A stretch of DNA of 58,887 nucleotides from Corinectria fuckeliana (lineage: Eukaryota; Ascomycota; Sordariomycetes; Hypocreales; Nectriaceae): contig WPDH01000508.1 of assembly GCA_019137255.1 (NCBI GenBank), positions 1 through 58,887 on the forward strand, in the 5' to 3' direction. Shown piece by piece: positions 22,885 through 34,563 of the stretch. Positions within the stretch are counted from its first letter, which is position 1; each line of letters opens with the position of its first letter. The translations under genes were made by a program, and so were the position numbers. The notes under the pieces were generated by a model. The model ran no database searches and was not told the DNA's origin. It saw only the letters and a program-made list of their open reading frames with translations.

Positions 22885-24240
22885 ATGGGCGACATGATGG
22901 ATTTGTTCAATCTAGATCCAAACCCGCCCGCCCCTTGGAGCCAGGCCAAACCAATTACTCCAGGCTCTATAGTCGGCACTCAGTATAAACCTGCCATATG
23001 CGACTTCAATGGCCGAGTGTTTCTTGCCTGGGGCACATCTGCGTCGTCTCCCTTTACACCATCATCGACTTTCAGCTTCACGTATTGGCTTCCATCTGAC
23101 GATGGTTGGGCTGCACCAACCCTTGTTCAGCTCAATGACTCCTCGACGACCCAATCTTACACGTCTGCTTTGGTCGTCTTCAACAAGGTCTTGTACGCAT
23201 TTGTGCCATATACAACCATGGACGGCTCCAAAAAGGGCCTGTCCATATTCAGCTACAACGAAACAACGTTTGCGCACGTCGGCGATTGGAGTGAGACTTG
23301 GAGCACACCAATTGCAGCTGTTGTTTGGGACGGCACGCTACATGTGGTTGGTTACAATCAGTCCGAAGACGATCATTTCGTTTGGACGTGGTCGAACGCA
23401 GGTCTTGCAACCATCACCGGAGCAGGCGACTTCTCAGCAAACACGAAGATCAACGAGCAAAGCTCGAGTAATCCAGCTCTGGTTGTACGTGGTGGAAGTG
23501 TTCGTTAACTGTATCTTGCCCACGGGGACGGTCGCCAAGTTTTAGAGAACACTCTGACTATGGGCGGCGATCCTACATGGACTCGCACCGACTCGTTGAG
23601 TGAATGTGGCAACAGCGGTATCAGTGCTACCCCTACGCCCGATGGTCAACACGCGTGGATCTGCTTCAAGAAGCACAACGGCAGGAACAACCTCATTTGC
23701 CACTGGAAAACAAAGAACACTCCCAACTGCTGGAGTGCAAATCACTCCATGGGTGCGGGCGGCATCCTCCACTGCGACAACGAGGCAGCGCTGGTTTGGT
23801 CCAACGACTGGGTGTACGCAGTGTGGAACACGTGCCAACCGGGTCAGCCTATGTACTACTCGCGTCGTCCCATGGCACAGATGTACCCGGATAGTTGGAT
23901 GGGCGACCTGGTAGACCAGAATATCAGCATCTCGGCCTTGTCGATTCTAGGGACACATGATTCCGCTACCGGCGTTTACCACGTCCCGGCTGCCGACACG
24001 CTTATGCAGTGCCAACACATGCACATCACGGGGCAGCTGAATGCAGGAATCCGATACTTCGATCTACGAGCGGGCTACGTCATATACGCCCAGATAAAGG
24101 CAGCGGGAAAGTCAATGGGTGTCCCTGTTCCCAAAATCAATGATCCAGTGGCGGCGTTCCACGGAAATTGGTATCTCGGCCTTACGTTTGCGCAGATTTT
24201 CCAATTTCTTTACGACTGGCTCTCTGATCATTCTCAATGA
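22885..24240 (+). pseudogene. Beta-propeller plus PI-PLC X-domain fusion, truncated and interrupted
   Basis: From the ATG at 22885 (MGDMMDLFNLDPNPP) the first about 320 residues form repeated beta blades (GTQYKPAICDFNGRVFLAWG, SYTSALVVFNKVLYAF, TPIAAVVWDGTLHVVGY), like PLL-type propeller lectins attached to secreted enzymes. From about residue 350 there is a phosphatidylinositol-specific phospholipase C X domain: LGTHDSATG with catalytic His358, then GIRYFDLRAG, and AFHGNW with the second His426. The X domain stops after FLYDWLSDH, so roughly half the TIM barrel is missing. A TAA at 23506-23508 (codon 208) interrupts the propeller, but the same frame resumes at once (LYLAHGDG), so it fits a CAA-to-TAA change. 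A 77-base intron starting GTACGT could remove the stop but would also delete good propeller sequence. No signal peptide is visible. Confidence 0.65.
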
Positions 24241-24790
24241 CTGTGTGACCGTCAATGCAGTCCCGCGGTCCAAATAGACATGGATACATGGGAACAATGC
24301 AAAGTTCACACCGGGTAGTACGTTCTAGCCTAATTGGGGAATTCAACGAGTCTATCGACAACAAATACCATGTCTACTCCCACCCCCTGCGAGGCCTATA
24401 ATGGTGAGGCCCATGGTGGCGATCCCAAGGCCCTTGGAGCTGCTCACCTGCGTTAATATGGCTGGGTTGTATGTGTTAAATTAAGGATACAACCCTAATC
24501 AAGGTAAAAAGCCTATACATAAGTGGCGCGCTACGTTTTGGACATAATGGTTGAATTGAAGAGGCTGCCTTGGCACTTGCAGTCCGCCAGCGCCAGCATC
24601 AATTTATCCAAATGGCTCTAAACTTTTAGGGGGTATTGTTTCTGGGGCGTGGTGAGTATTCTGTAGTGATTATTCTGTGGTGCTTTATTTCTGTTCTGCT
24701 CGTTTCTGTTTTTTTTCCTTCCCTCCATTGAATCTAGAGTTTGAAGGTTGTTAATGATTAAACATCCCATCTTGGAAGATGCGGGCTCGA
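24241..24790. other. Intergenic, no gene seen
   Basis: This follows the truncated phospholipase frame. I looked for the missing half of its X domain in all three plus frames and did not find it. Confidence 0.4.
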
Positions 24791-24794
24791 TCTC

Positions 24795-25240
24795 GATAGA
24801 CTTCCCGTATGTCCGTCACCATTATCTGGTGCTTTCAACGCAACCACGTTCGGCCCCCGATGTGCCCAGTCGACTAGCAGCGCGGCCGGCATCTTCTCAA
24901 GAGGAAGCAAGGTTGCCAGTGAGGACTATCTCACCTTGAACGTATGGACTCCAACCTACAATGGTACCTCAAAGATGACCTCAAGGCATCTGCCCATCTA
25001 CGTTTGGATATTGGGTGGCCGCTTCTCCGGCGGCTCCGCAGATGTCAAGACGCATGATGGTTTGGGGCTGACAACTAAAGACGTCATTGTTGTCACGTTG
25101 AATTATCGTCTCGGCACCTTTGGCTTCCTGGCTCATCCAGATCTATCTGCCGAGTCTGCAGTCTGCACACAACAGCTCGGGCAATTACGGCCCCTTGGAT
25201 CAGAAAATTGCCCTTCGTTAGGTCCACGAAAACGCTTACT
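24795..25240 (+). pseudogene. Carboxylesterase type B fragment
   Basis: Plus-strand pieces match the first quarter of type B carboxylesterases/lipases: GAFNATTFGPRCAQ, SEDYLTLNVWTP, LPIYVWILGGRFSGGSADV (the oxyanion-loop region, with Leu replacing the usual His of the HGG motif), VVTLNYRLGTFGFLAHPDLS, then after a one-base shift HNSSGNYGPLDQKIALR. The next codon is TAG (25219-25221) where the family has Trp, consistent with G-to-A. The nucleophile elbow (GESAG) and everything after it are absent. Intact enzymes are about 550 residues. Confidence 0.75.
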
Positions 25241-25283
25241 TGTTCATTCTTGTAGCACTCAATCTCTATCCTAAAGTCATTGC

Positions 25284-26767
25284 TCATACTAACAAATCCA
25301 ATCTACTCCGTTTCACTCTGTGTAAATCATTCATCTTCGAGTAATCCTCCGACACGCGTTTCCTCCTTCGACCGCGCTCTGGCTCATCCAAAGTAGAAGT
25401 TTCAGAAGCATCTTCACCTATGTGCTGCGAGTTGTCATGGTAGGCACTATCTACATCTGATGCTGTCTCGAAGAGTCCAGATATGTAGCCCCCGTCCTCA
25501 TCATGCTGTCCATTTCCAGCGGGTCTTGCTCTCTTCTTGGGGCTTTCACTTCTCGATCTTGAGGCGTTCCAGATAGAGCGACACCTTTCCGGATCAGCAT
25601 CCTCAGTCTCGTGTTTGAGTTTCTCTTCATCCCACACGAGAAGCCGTCGGGCCTTGTTTGAATCCAGAAAGTACTTGAACACTGAAGGCGAGAAGACAGT
25701 GTAGGCGAATCGAGCAAACAAATATTCAACCGAGGCTGGCGATGGTGGCGAACACAACGGCCGGTTGTGCCACAACCGGGGGAGATCGCCAGATGGAGTA
25801 GAGTTAAAAACGTGTCCAACGACATGTACCGGTTCCGCTTTCAGTTTATTATCCGCGTTGTGGCCCTCGTTACTAGTATTCAATCGCATTGGTAATCGCG
25901 AATCGGCCTGAGATGGTCCATCGTTATCCTGGCGCAGCTTGGAATCTCCCTGCGAGGAAAGATCCTGGTCGCGATGGCCTGCGTCGTCTTGTGATGACGG
26001 CATTTTTCCTTGATATCGGGGAATAACAGTCTTTGGTACAAAAGTAAAGTGCCTCTCATCGAACATCCTATGTATGTCGCAGCGCAGAGGGAGCCCGTTT
26101 GCCGGGACATCCATGTCATTCGTCGAGAAAAGGGGTGTCTTCGCATACCTGAATGAGCAATGTTAACAGGGAACGGCTTGATGGATTCGCTTTTCTGGAG
26201 GCTTTCTTACCGTTTCATCAAGTTTATCGTCCACCAATGCGACTGTGCAGAAGGTACGAGATGGGCGGATTCTACCGCATCACCACAATTGCTAAGCAGA
26301 CAATTGGCGCTGTTACTCTTATCACTCGGCTTATTCGCCCTCAATTGGTCTTTGAGTTTCTTCCATATAGGTGGTAGATTGCCGTGAGGGAACCGCCAGT
26401 CCCTGAATCGCGGGATAACGGGGTATCGATCGGTTGAGGGGTCGTCGGACGGGAGACAAAAGTAGTACTGTTCCTTGCGAAGAATCCCATCAGGCGGCTG
26501 GGCCTTCAGCCTTCCATGCCTATCATGAGAGAAGTAGCCATCCCACCGGTTGTTAGCGAGGATAGCGCATGCCGTGTGTGCCGTGTCGTAGTGGATGCCT
26601 GTGCCCCCGTCGTCAAATGCTTCCAAGGAGATGAGGACATCGAAATCGGGAATGCCGCCAGCGTCCGCGTAGCCAGGATGGAAAAATCGGACAGATGGAA
26701 TCTCAGAATAGTCCCGGCCACCAGAGAAGAGGCATGGCTCGTCGATCGGATCGTATTTGCAAGCCAT
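25284..26767 (-). CDS. HNH-domain protein, fungal type
   Basis: Two minus-strand exons, 26767-26211 and 26148-25284, are joined by a 62-base intron (GTAAGA donor, TTCAG acceptor) to give 473 residues. The HNH fold spans the junction: CLLSNCGDAVESAHLVP with His169, NGLPLRCDIHRMFDERHF with Asn203 and His212, then FVPK. This is the pattern of the HNH_2-type domains that are numerous in ascomycetes and of unknown role; nuclease activity is presumed from the fold. The N-terminal 140 residues precede the domain as is usual in this group. The C-terminal 200 residues are hydrophilic and low-complexity, with basic nuclear-localisation-like runs (SPKKRARP, RGRRRKR, VKRSR). The gene appears intact. Confidence 0.8.
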
Positions 26768-27584
26768 AGTTGTTGAAGTACGTCTTTGTTTACTTTTCGT
26801 GGAGTCGCTGTCAGCGTCGTCACAGTGATGACTCAGTGATCTCGGTCACGGATCAAGGGTCACCCGCGACGTCGCTGCACGTGATCTCCAAAATGACTTA
26901 CCTCAGACTATTTCCAGGTTTATTTCCGCCATCCAGCATTTCCCTTGAGTGGTCTACAGAGTACATAGATACCCAACAGTATGATATTTTCCTGTTGTTC
27001 CTGTTTCATTGCTGCTTGATCTCCATTCTAGGTGGCAGCTTTCGTCCTGCAGCTGTTGGCTGTAAGCTACGGCGCGTCGGCGGGTCCGCGTAGACCACAA
27101 TCCGATGCGTCTTCGGCTGAAACCACCATGTTCTGTTGTGATAGCACGGCTCACCTCAGCCACGACAACTAGCTTACATCCGAGGTCACCGCTAGTGGCT
27201 TAGCACCATGCATGGCCTCGGGGATAAGACCCGAACATGCATGTAGTTCAGAAAGTCATTTGGCGGGTGGCCGATTTCAGTGCAAGCTGCTACTTTAGAG
27301 ATTGCACTGCTCCGCGGTTTACGCCTACATGCCGAGTCGCGGATTTAGGAGAAAGTAGTGTTCAAGCCGTTATCTCCAGCTAGCTGCAGCTGAACATGTA
27401 AAGGCTGGATCGATGTCTGTGCATACACGAAATTCTTTCTATAAAGTGGATTGCGTCTTGCCTCACAAGTCAAGCCGATTGCCTGATTTCTGGAACATAT
27501 GTATCGAACCGGAGCTCCAGTGATCATTGCCAGCATTTCAACATCCAAAGTGCGAAGTTCAATCACAAATCTGCCGCTGCAACA
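26768..27584. other. Divergent intergenic region
   Basis: This separates the minus-strand HNH gene from the plus-strand SDR gene and should hold both promoters. A TATA-like TATAAAG lies at 27440-27446, about 140 bases before the SDR start. No gene was recognised. Confidence 0.45.
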
Positions 27585-28664
27585 ATGACTACTCATTCAT
27601 CCTTCGGGCGCGAGACAACATGTGAAGAAGTAGTAGATGCCTTCAAGGAGGTCGTTGGTGGAAAGACTGGTAGGTTGGCCCTGCAATAATTTATTCACGA
27701 GCTGAACCTCACACTTCCACAGTCATCATCACTGGGGTCAGCCCAAATGGCCTTGGTGAAGCCATGGCACATGCTGTTGCTTCAAAAGAGCCTTCAATGC
27801 TCATCCTGACTGCACGATCTACCAGCAAGGCAGATGCGGTTGCCAAAAAACTAGCAGCCGAGTTCCCAGCATCCAACTGTCACGTTTTACATCTGGACCT
27901 GACCTCTTTCGACTCCATTCGCGAAGCCGCTTCCAAGGTCAACGCTCTTGCCAGTGTGGTAGACGTGCTAATCAACAACGCCGGAGTAATGGCGGTTCCA
28001 GAGCGGACTTTGACAAAGGCCGGTGTTGAGATGCAATTTGCAACAAACTATTTGGGACACTTCTTGTTCACCAACCTCATCATAGAGAAGCTTCGCCATG
28101 CTGCCAAAGGGGGTTCACTAGGTGGCGCCCGCATCATCAACATCAGCAGCGCAGGATATGTTCTGCAGCCCATCCGGCTAACTGACTACAATTTCGATGG
28201 AGTCGCTGTCCCACAGGAGGAACAACCAAATGTAGAATTGGCAAAAGATATGGGCATGCCTGGTTTGTACCCGATTGGGGGCTACCACCCTATGCTGGCC
28301 TACGCACACGCCAATACGGCTAACATGCTCTTCTCGCTTCACCTGGCCGTGAGATTGAGGGGCACCGGCATATGTTCACTAAGTGCAGCTCCTGGAGGTG
28401 CGTACCCAAGTGCCAACCATATCTCCCCTTCCTAAACGAGGCCAACTTTCTCACACAGTCTTAGTGTCTGAGACGGAGCTTCAACGCAATATGCCAAAGG
28501 GGTTCAGAAACCCGCACATGTTCTACAAAACACACAGTCAGGCAGCGGCCACCTTTCTAGTCGCTGCATTCGATCCCAAGCTTCAAGGTAAAGATGCCCC
28601 GCACCTCTCTAATAATGCTTTGACATTTGCTAAGAAGCTGCAGATCAATCTGGATCTTATCTAG
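27585..28664 (+). CDS. Short-chain dehydrogenase/reductase with altered active site
   Basis: Exons 27585-27669, 27723-28397 and 28459-28664 give 321 residues with GT-AG introns of 53 and 61 bases. The Rossmann nucleotide-binding motif is TGVSPNGLG (residues 32-40), followed by LDLTSFDS, the NNAGVMAVP structural motif, the FATNYLGHFLFTN helix and the catalytic-serine strand INISSAG. The YxxxK catalytic motif reads Tyr222-Ala-His-Ala-Asn226, so the expected Lys is Asn. The rest of that helix is normal (TANMLFSLHL). The closest style is the retinol-dehydrogenase-like fungal SDRs. Loss of Lys normally abolishes hydride-transfer catalysis, so this may be a pseudoenzyme or a recently inactivated copy. 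It is the first of four plus-strand metabolic genes. Confidence 0.85.
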
Positions 28665-29491
28665 ATGACTGTCAGATTGCTGAAGTACTCCCACATGCAG
28701 TCAGCAAGGAGGCAGCTGCGCATCTATGGTCGTTGAGCGAGAAGTTGGTTGGGCAGAAATATATGTAGACTAGATGTTTTTTCGTCATGCAGGTGGGCTG
28801 GCTGCCAGTGTCATAGTCATATGTCTCCGTCGAGCCAGTGCGCAGCTCCCGTTCCCGAAGACTGTTGAGGTATATGTTTTGGAGGTTTTCCGTGAATATA
28901 GACAACAGAGACAGGATAATATAGTTACTTGAGATGAGTATATATTAGTTCCCTCCCAAATATCTCGGAGATTCTAGATCCAGGAGCCGGCACCTTCGAT
29001 CTTGCCCTGGTACCTCGCCCGGTAATGCCTGGTCTCAGAAACTGCAATCCAGCCCTGCTTACGGATAGAAATACGGGAGATATATGACTAGCGCCCTTAA
29101 TACGCTGCAAAGAGGCGAAAGCCAAAGGAACGAAGGCTGAGTAATTGAGTAAGTAGTGGCGTGCTCGGCTTTCGGCCTTTCGGCCTTTCGCGACGGTTAA
29201 GCCCAGCCACTGGCCTCTGTGGGAAAGCCATAGGTAGGTCTAGACCATGCTTCTGATAATGTGGACGTCATTCTTGATAGCGGTCATCGGGGTGCGGCTT
29301 TATGCGAGAACTCGGCTCTCGGAACGTGTATTGACCGCCATCACGTCAGCTTTCCCGTCGGCAGGTGAATCTAGTTCAATGTCTACAAGTATATGAACAA
29401 TTAACAACCTTCTCGTCTTTCATCATCATCACGCCACTACCCTAAGACTACCCCTCATCTCACCAACCCCCATAACCCATTTGCCCGCATT
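28665..29491. other. Intergenic, no gene seen
   Basis: This is the spacer between two SDR genes on the same strand. A short tandem TTTCGGCC occurs near 29170-29190. Nothing else was recognised. Confidence 0.45.
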
Positions 29492-30560
29492 ATGGAGTCT
29501 CTCGACAAAGTGCACGCAGCAAACGCCCAGCTGGCTGCAACGCTGCCCTCCGGCTTCGTCGCCATCTTTCTCGGAGCAACATCAGGAATTGGCTTGAGCG
29601 CCTTGAGGCAACTTGTATCTGCAACCAAGGACAGGGAGCCGCGGGTGTACTTTGTTGGGCGAAGTGCTGCCGCTGCATCTCCCATCGTTTCTGAGCTCCA
29701 GGATAGCAATGCTTCCGCAAAGATCACCTTTATTGAACGAGATATATCTCTTGTCAAGGAGGTTGACGCGGCTGTGGACGAGATCAAGACACATGAGAAC
29801 AAACTCGACCTACTGTTCTTGTCGCCTGGGTTCATTCCCTTCAGCGGCAGACAGGGTTCGTATTCAACATATTTGGCATTCCAGGTTGCTTCTGAGAGCT
29901 GACATTCATCCTCGCGCAGAAACCGCCGAAGGCTTGGAGCCGTCCATGACAACTCGCTTTTACAGCCGTGCGAGGGCAATCCAGCTTCTCCTCCCCCTTC
30001 TCGACCGTTCTTCAAATCCCCATGTGACCAACGTCCTCGCCGGCGGACAGGAGGATAAACTGCTTGAGGATGACCTGGATCTCGCACGTCCGGGGAACTT
30101 TTCATTCATCCGCGCTTCGGTTCACAGCGCAACCATGCTCACGCTCACGCTCGAGCACTTTGCGTCGGAGAATCCAAAGATCAGCTTTGTCCACGCATAT
30201 CCAGGCCTAACCCAGACGCCTACTCTCACCCGCGGCTCCAGCGGTCTGCTGTCATTTTTCTTGAGCTGGATGGTCCACCCGATTTTGACGTCGTTCTTCG
30301 CCTACAAGGTAGAAGACGTGGGCGCTTTGAGCTTGTTTTACGCCACCAACGCGAGGTATTCCGTGCTAGAGACTGCTGACTTGGGGACGCCTTTGCCGGA
30401 TGGACTTGAAAGGGCTGGCCAGACTGGAGGCGGAATTTTCTTGGTTGATGACAAGGGAGAGACGCCTCGTAACGACGAGTTGCTTCGGAATTTGAGGGAG
30501 AAACTGTCGGATAAGGTGTGGCAGCATACCACTACGATCTTCGAGAGGGTTACGAAGTAA
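29492..30560 (+). CDS. Atypical short-chain dehydrogenase, secondary-metabolism type
   Basis: Exons 29492-29855 and 29920-30560 (64-base intron, GTTCGT donor) give 334 residues. The N-terminus has a classical cofactor loop (FLGATSGIGLSALRQL) and an acidic-position strand (YFVGRS). Further landmarks are FIERDISLVKEVDAAVDEIK, LDLLFLSPGF in place of NNAG, EGLEPSMTTRFYSRARAIQL, VTNVLAGG and FVHAYPGLTQTPTL. This is the pattern of the fungal reductases often found in meroterpenoid and polyketide clusters, in which the classic Ser-Tyr-Lys triad is degenerate; here too no YxxxK is visible. It probably binds NADP(H), and the substrate is unknown. It lies between another SDR and an epoxide hydrolase on the same strand. 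Confidence 0.8.
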
Positions 30561-32433
30561 TGCGTGAGGTCATTTAGATAGCTGAAAGGTATCGGGGTTT
30601 TATAAATAAGGAGCAAATTTGTCGCCCAATCTATCAAGTAGGCATGTTAACACTAGGAGGCCAAGGGTTACTTTTAGCAGGTAACCTAAACAACCGATGA
30701 GGATGGTGTTCACTGGAGCTTAGAGCGCAGGGTCTATCTAAATTAAAACCCTTCTACTCGTCAGCCACTAGGCTTTGCTAAAGAAAGTCACTGAGAGTAA
30801 TATCATGATTGTTCTTTTTTTCGTTCGGCTCATATTCTCTGCCGGACCATTCATCGGCCCTATCCCCGTCATATTCATATTCGTCGTGTCTCAGGAATCG
30901 CTCGCCAGAGGACTTCCCTCGCCTATATATCCGTCGTCGTAGCATAAAGCGTCTCTCTGTTGCTCATGTCTTTGTCCTTCTCAACTTGTACGTCATCTTT
31001 CAACCTCGAAACATTATCGTGTTCTCAATATCTCCTCCAATAATCGTGAGCTTGCATCTTCGGCTCTAGAGAGTACTCGACAAGCTCTACTATACTAGTT
31101 TCATATTTGTTTGTAGGGAGGTCCGCGGTTGCTTGTTGTAGGGCAGGTGAATTGACTGCACCCGTTGCATCACGTTCTTAATTAGTTAGAAGAGTGTCTG
31201 GTTCACGGATCTATGTCCGTAGGTGGTCCTTCTTGATGAGAAAAACATAATCCGGTGTGTAAAAGACGAAATAAGTGGCCTTTGAGGGAGAAATTGACAA
31301 AAGAATCGTAGCGATTGATCTTTCCTGGACACCTTGAGCTATGCAGTTAAAAATCCATCGTTGGCCTACGTAAAGGCGCCGGACTACGCCGACGGCAAGT
31401 GGGCAATGTAACAAGCTTCCTGTAGACAGCTCTAGTATGCAGGTTGAGTGTATTAAAGAAGGCATGTGTCACATGCCACAGGCGAGCGACGCAACCTTAC
31501 GTTCAAGATAATCAGATATCGCTGCTGCTATTTATGTACTGTACGCAACCTTGTACGGCATTTTCCCACTGTAAAGCGGACGCACCAGGCCGACTGATGT
31601 TGAACAGGTCAGTCCGATGCGAAATATGTACCGAAATCAGTCCGGTGCGGAGTATGCATTGAAGGGGTGAACAACAAGACTACAGGGATAAGGTACGACG
31701 CGACGGTCTAACTGCTGTTGCATATGCAATGTGACAATGGACAAGAGGGTTGGCGACAGAGCCGATTCAATTAGCAGACAGCGGAACACAGGATGCTTTA
31801 GGACAAATGCTCAGCATGGATATAAGAAAGCCCGACCAACAGGCTTAAATTGCTTTATGTTTCGGTTAGTTAGTCCCCACTGGCTGAACAAATTATGGCC
31901 ACGCAACGCTGTAGAAATAGAGACAACGCCACGGCCAGAAGCAAGACCAACGTAGTCATGACGGTTAGACTCGGGGGGTGATGTAATTAGGTAACCTCAA
32001 CTATGTCATGCATACATAGAGCCAATGGAGAAATTCATCGGCGTTGTCGCCGTTTGCTCTGTTTCCTATCAGACTGACTGATGTGCACCCAAGGTAACCG
32101 ATTTGGGCCTTGGCATTGGACCGCATCCCTGCGAAACTATAAATCATACCATACACATGCGAGTCTTGATGCCTCGGTTCAGTTGAGAAGTCCACTATGC
32201 ATTGGAGATCGCTACCAACTCAAGCTCACACCTGCATTGCAGCGTTATGAGCGCATCTTAGTGAGTCGCCAAGTTGCGGAGATCAAGCTTCCGGGCTTGC
32301 CGTGCAGCCCGATAACTCCGGTAGTTGTGTCGCGGGGTCCGCTCCAGGTATATAAAGCCAGGTAAGGGATACAGGCCGACGTAAAGAGTCTCAGCAGATT
32401 GCAAGACTCCTCCCAAATTGCACGTCTCTCGAT
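30561..32433. other. Long spacer before the epoxide hydrolase gene
   Basis: About 1.9 kb with no convincing gene. A minus-strand stretch around 31060-30800 reads as an acidic, Tyr-rich fragment (FLRHDEYEYDGDRADEW) and might be a remnant, but stops and lack of context prevent a call. A TATA box for the next gene lies at 32349-32357. Confidence 0.4.
32349..32357 (+). promoter_or_regulatory. TATA box of epoxide hydrolase gene
   Basis: TATATAAAG lies 77-85 bases upstream of the ATG at 32434, a normal core-promoter position for a fungal gene with a short leader. Confidence 0.5.
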
Positions 32434-33878
32434 ATGGCCAGCGATTCCTTCAGCACGCTCCCAACCGGGACGATTGTTCAACCTGAACCTTTCACCCTCC
32501 ATATCTCCGAGAAAAAGATATCCGACTTTCGCTCTCTTCTGGAGCTTTCCAGGATCGGACCACAGACGTGGGAGAACAAACAGACGAGATTTGGTGCCAA
32601 TCGCGACTGGCTCACTAACGCAAAGAATGTTTGGCTGCATCAATTCGACTGGCGCCGTCACGAAGAGCGCATCAACTCGTTTCCCAACTTCAAAATGCCC
32701 ATCAAGGATTCCGTTGGTGGCGAACTGAGCGTTCACTTTGTCGCACTCTTCTCTACCAAAGTCGATGCTATTCCAGTTATCTTGATGCACGGTTGGCCAG
32801 GTGAGTAAATTGTGGGCATGGATAAACATAAACTGGACATTGACAGCCGCATCTTCACGTCATGTAGGGTCCTTTATAGAGTTCCTTCCCATGCTCTCGC
32901 TGCTAAAGGAAAAATATACACCAGCCACTCTTCCATACCACATTATCGTCCCTTCACTTCCGGGTTACACTTTATCTTCTGGTCCGCCGTTAGACCAAGA
33001 CTTCGGTTTGGAAGACTGTGCACGTATCATGAACCAGCTCATGGTCAACTTGGGTTTCGGAAAGAAAGGTTACATTGCACAAGGAGGTGACGTCGGAAGC
33101 TCGGTTGCTCGATATCTTTCTGCCATCGCCAACGAGTGCAAAGCGATACACGGTACGTACAGCTCATAACCTCGCTGATGGTCTTGAGAGACATGACGTT
33201 AACTTGCCAGTAAACTTCATACGTGTTGATGCTGCAAAAGCACCCACCACCTTGGAAAACCTTACACCTGGCGAGGTACAACACATGGAGCGAGCCTCAG
33301 CCTTCCGCCAAACTGGAAGCGGCTACCTTATGGAACACGGGACACGCCCAGCAACTATTGCTTCTGTACTGTCCTCGAACCCATTGGCTTTGCTAGCATG
33401 GTAAGTGCAAGCAATTTAAAACTCGGCTATCTTGAAAGTGCTGACCAGCTACCTTCTCCCCTTCAGGATCGGCGAAAAGCTCATCGAGTGGGTTGACAGT
33501 CGCGAGCCACTGGAGCTGGACACAATTCTGGCTCTGATAAGTGTGTACTGGCATACGGACACCATCTCGCGAAGTCTCTGGCCGTACCGATTTGTCGTCA
33601 GTGGGCGGCCACTTCCTACGAACGAGGATAAGCCTCTAGGCTATTCATACTTTCCCAGCGAGATCAGTTTTCTGCCCAAAGCGTGGAGTGGCTTCTTCCC
33701 GAGCCTGGATCGATACGACCACGTGAAAGTGAGCAAAACCAAGTTGATGCTACAGAGACGAACGGTATCACTAATCTACGGATAGGGAGGGCATTTTGCA
33801 GCTTTGGAACAGCCGAAGAGTTTCTTGGCTGATATAGAAGATTTCGTTTCCAAGCACCGGGGTCTTGTCACGGGTTGA
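32434..33878 (+). CDS. Epoxide hydrolase, alpha/beta-hydrolase fold
   Basis: Five exons (32434-32800, 32868-33152, 33211-33400, 33467-33728, 33786-33878) give 398 residues. The N-terminal epoxide-hydrolase domain is followed by the oxyanion motif HGWPG (about 119-123), FIEFLPML, PSLPGYTLSS, the nucleophile elbow GGDVGSS with Asp197, a lid Tyr region (GYLMEHGTRP), the acid candidate Glu346 in FPSEI, and the base His371 in GGHFAALEQP. This set matches the microsomal-type soluble fungal enzymes that open epoxides to diols by an ester intermediate on Asp. Length is typical. The last exon is needed to supply His371 and is found by splicing at GTGAGC and GGATAG. It sits with a dienelactone hydrolase and two SDRs, suggesting catabolism or detoxification of an epoxide or aromatic lactone. 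Confidence 0.92.
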
Positions 33879-34563
33879 AAGGTCGGAACCAGAAAAGGAG
33901 GAAAGAAGCGCCAGATCCAAGGGTGACCAACTGGCCCTATCCGCGAAACCATGGCCCTTGGAAAGTGAAAGCTCGAGCAGATAGGTAGCCGAAGTGTGGG
34001 ACTTGACAAGGGGTAAAAAAACATACACGCCTCCATTGAGCAGCTAAATGGGGCGGTGTTCGGCAAAGACGGGATTAATTAAGGTTATTACTGGCTTTAA
34101 TCTACGGCTATCTACCTAAAACCGACTTTAACCCTCGCTTGGAATAAAACGGTACAAGCAGGGATCAACTTCAAGCTCTAGTAAATGATCACAGACTTTT
34201 ATCCCTCATGCCAAGCCGTCTAGGCACTCCGGAGAACCTCCTAGATCTAGGATTGATCGCCATTGACACAATTGGTTATGCCCTCACATATTGATTGCTA
34301 ATCCTTGTGGGGTTACCGGCAAATTGAGTCAAGACCAAGACATGCCGGATATGGCAGTAAGCGCCGTCCAGGCTTTAGATCCAAACACTCTTGGGCAGGG
34401 TGGTAAACTCCGCTAACCCCATACTAGGGCATAGCATAATAACCGAAGGCCCATGTAGGATCGATTCTCCGGTTTCTTTCGGGGATTTTAAGACGACCGT
34501 TCCCTCTGAAATAATTAGTCTTGAGCTCCTGTCTCCTCCATTTTACCAAAAGGTCGATTCGTG
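33879..34563. other. Spacer between hydrolase genes
   Basis: These 685 bases separate two plus-strand genes. No coding signal was recognised, and the promoter of the dienelactone hydrolase gene must be here. Confidence 0.5.
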
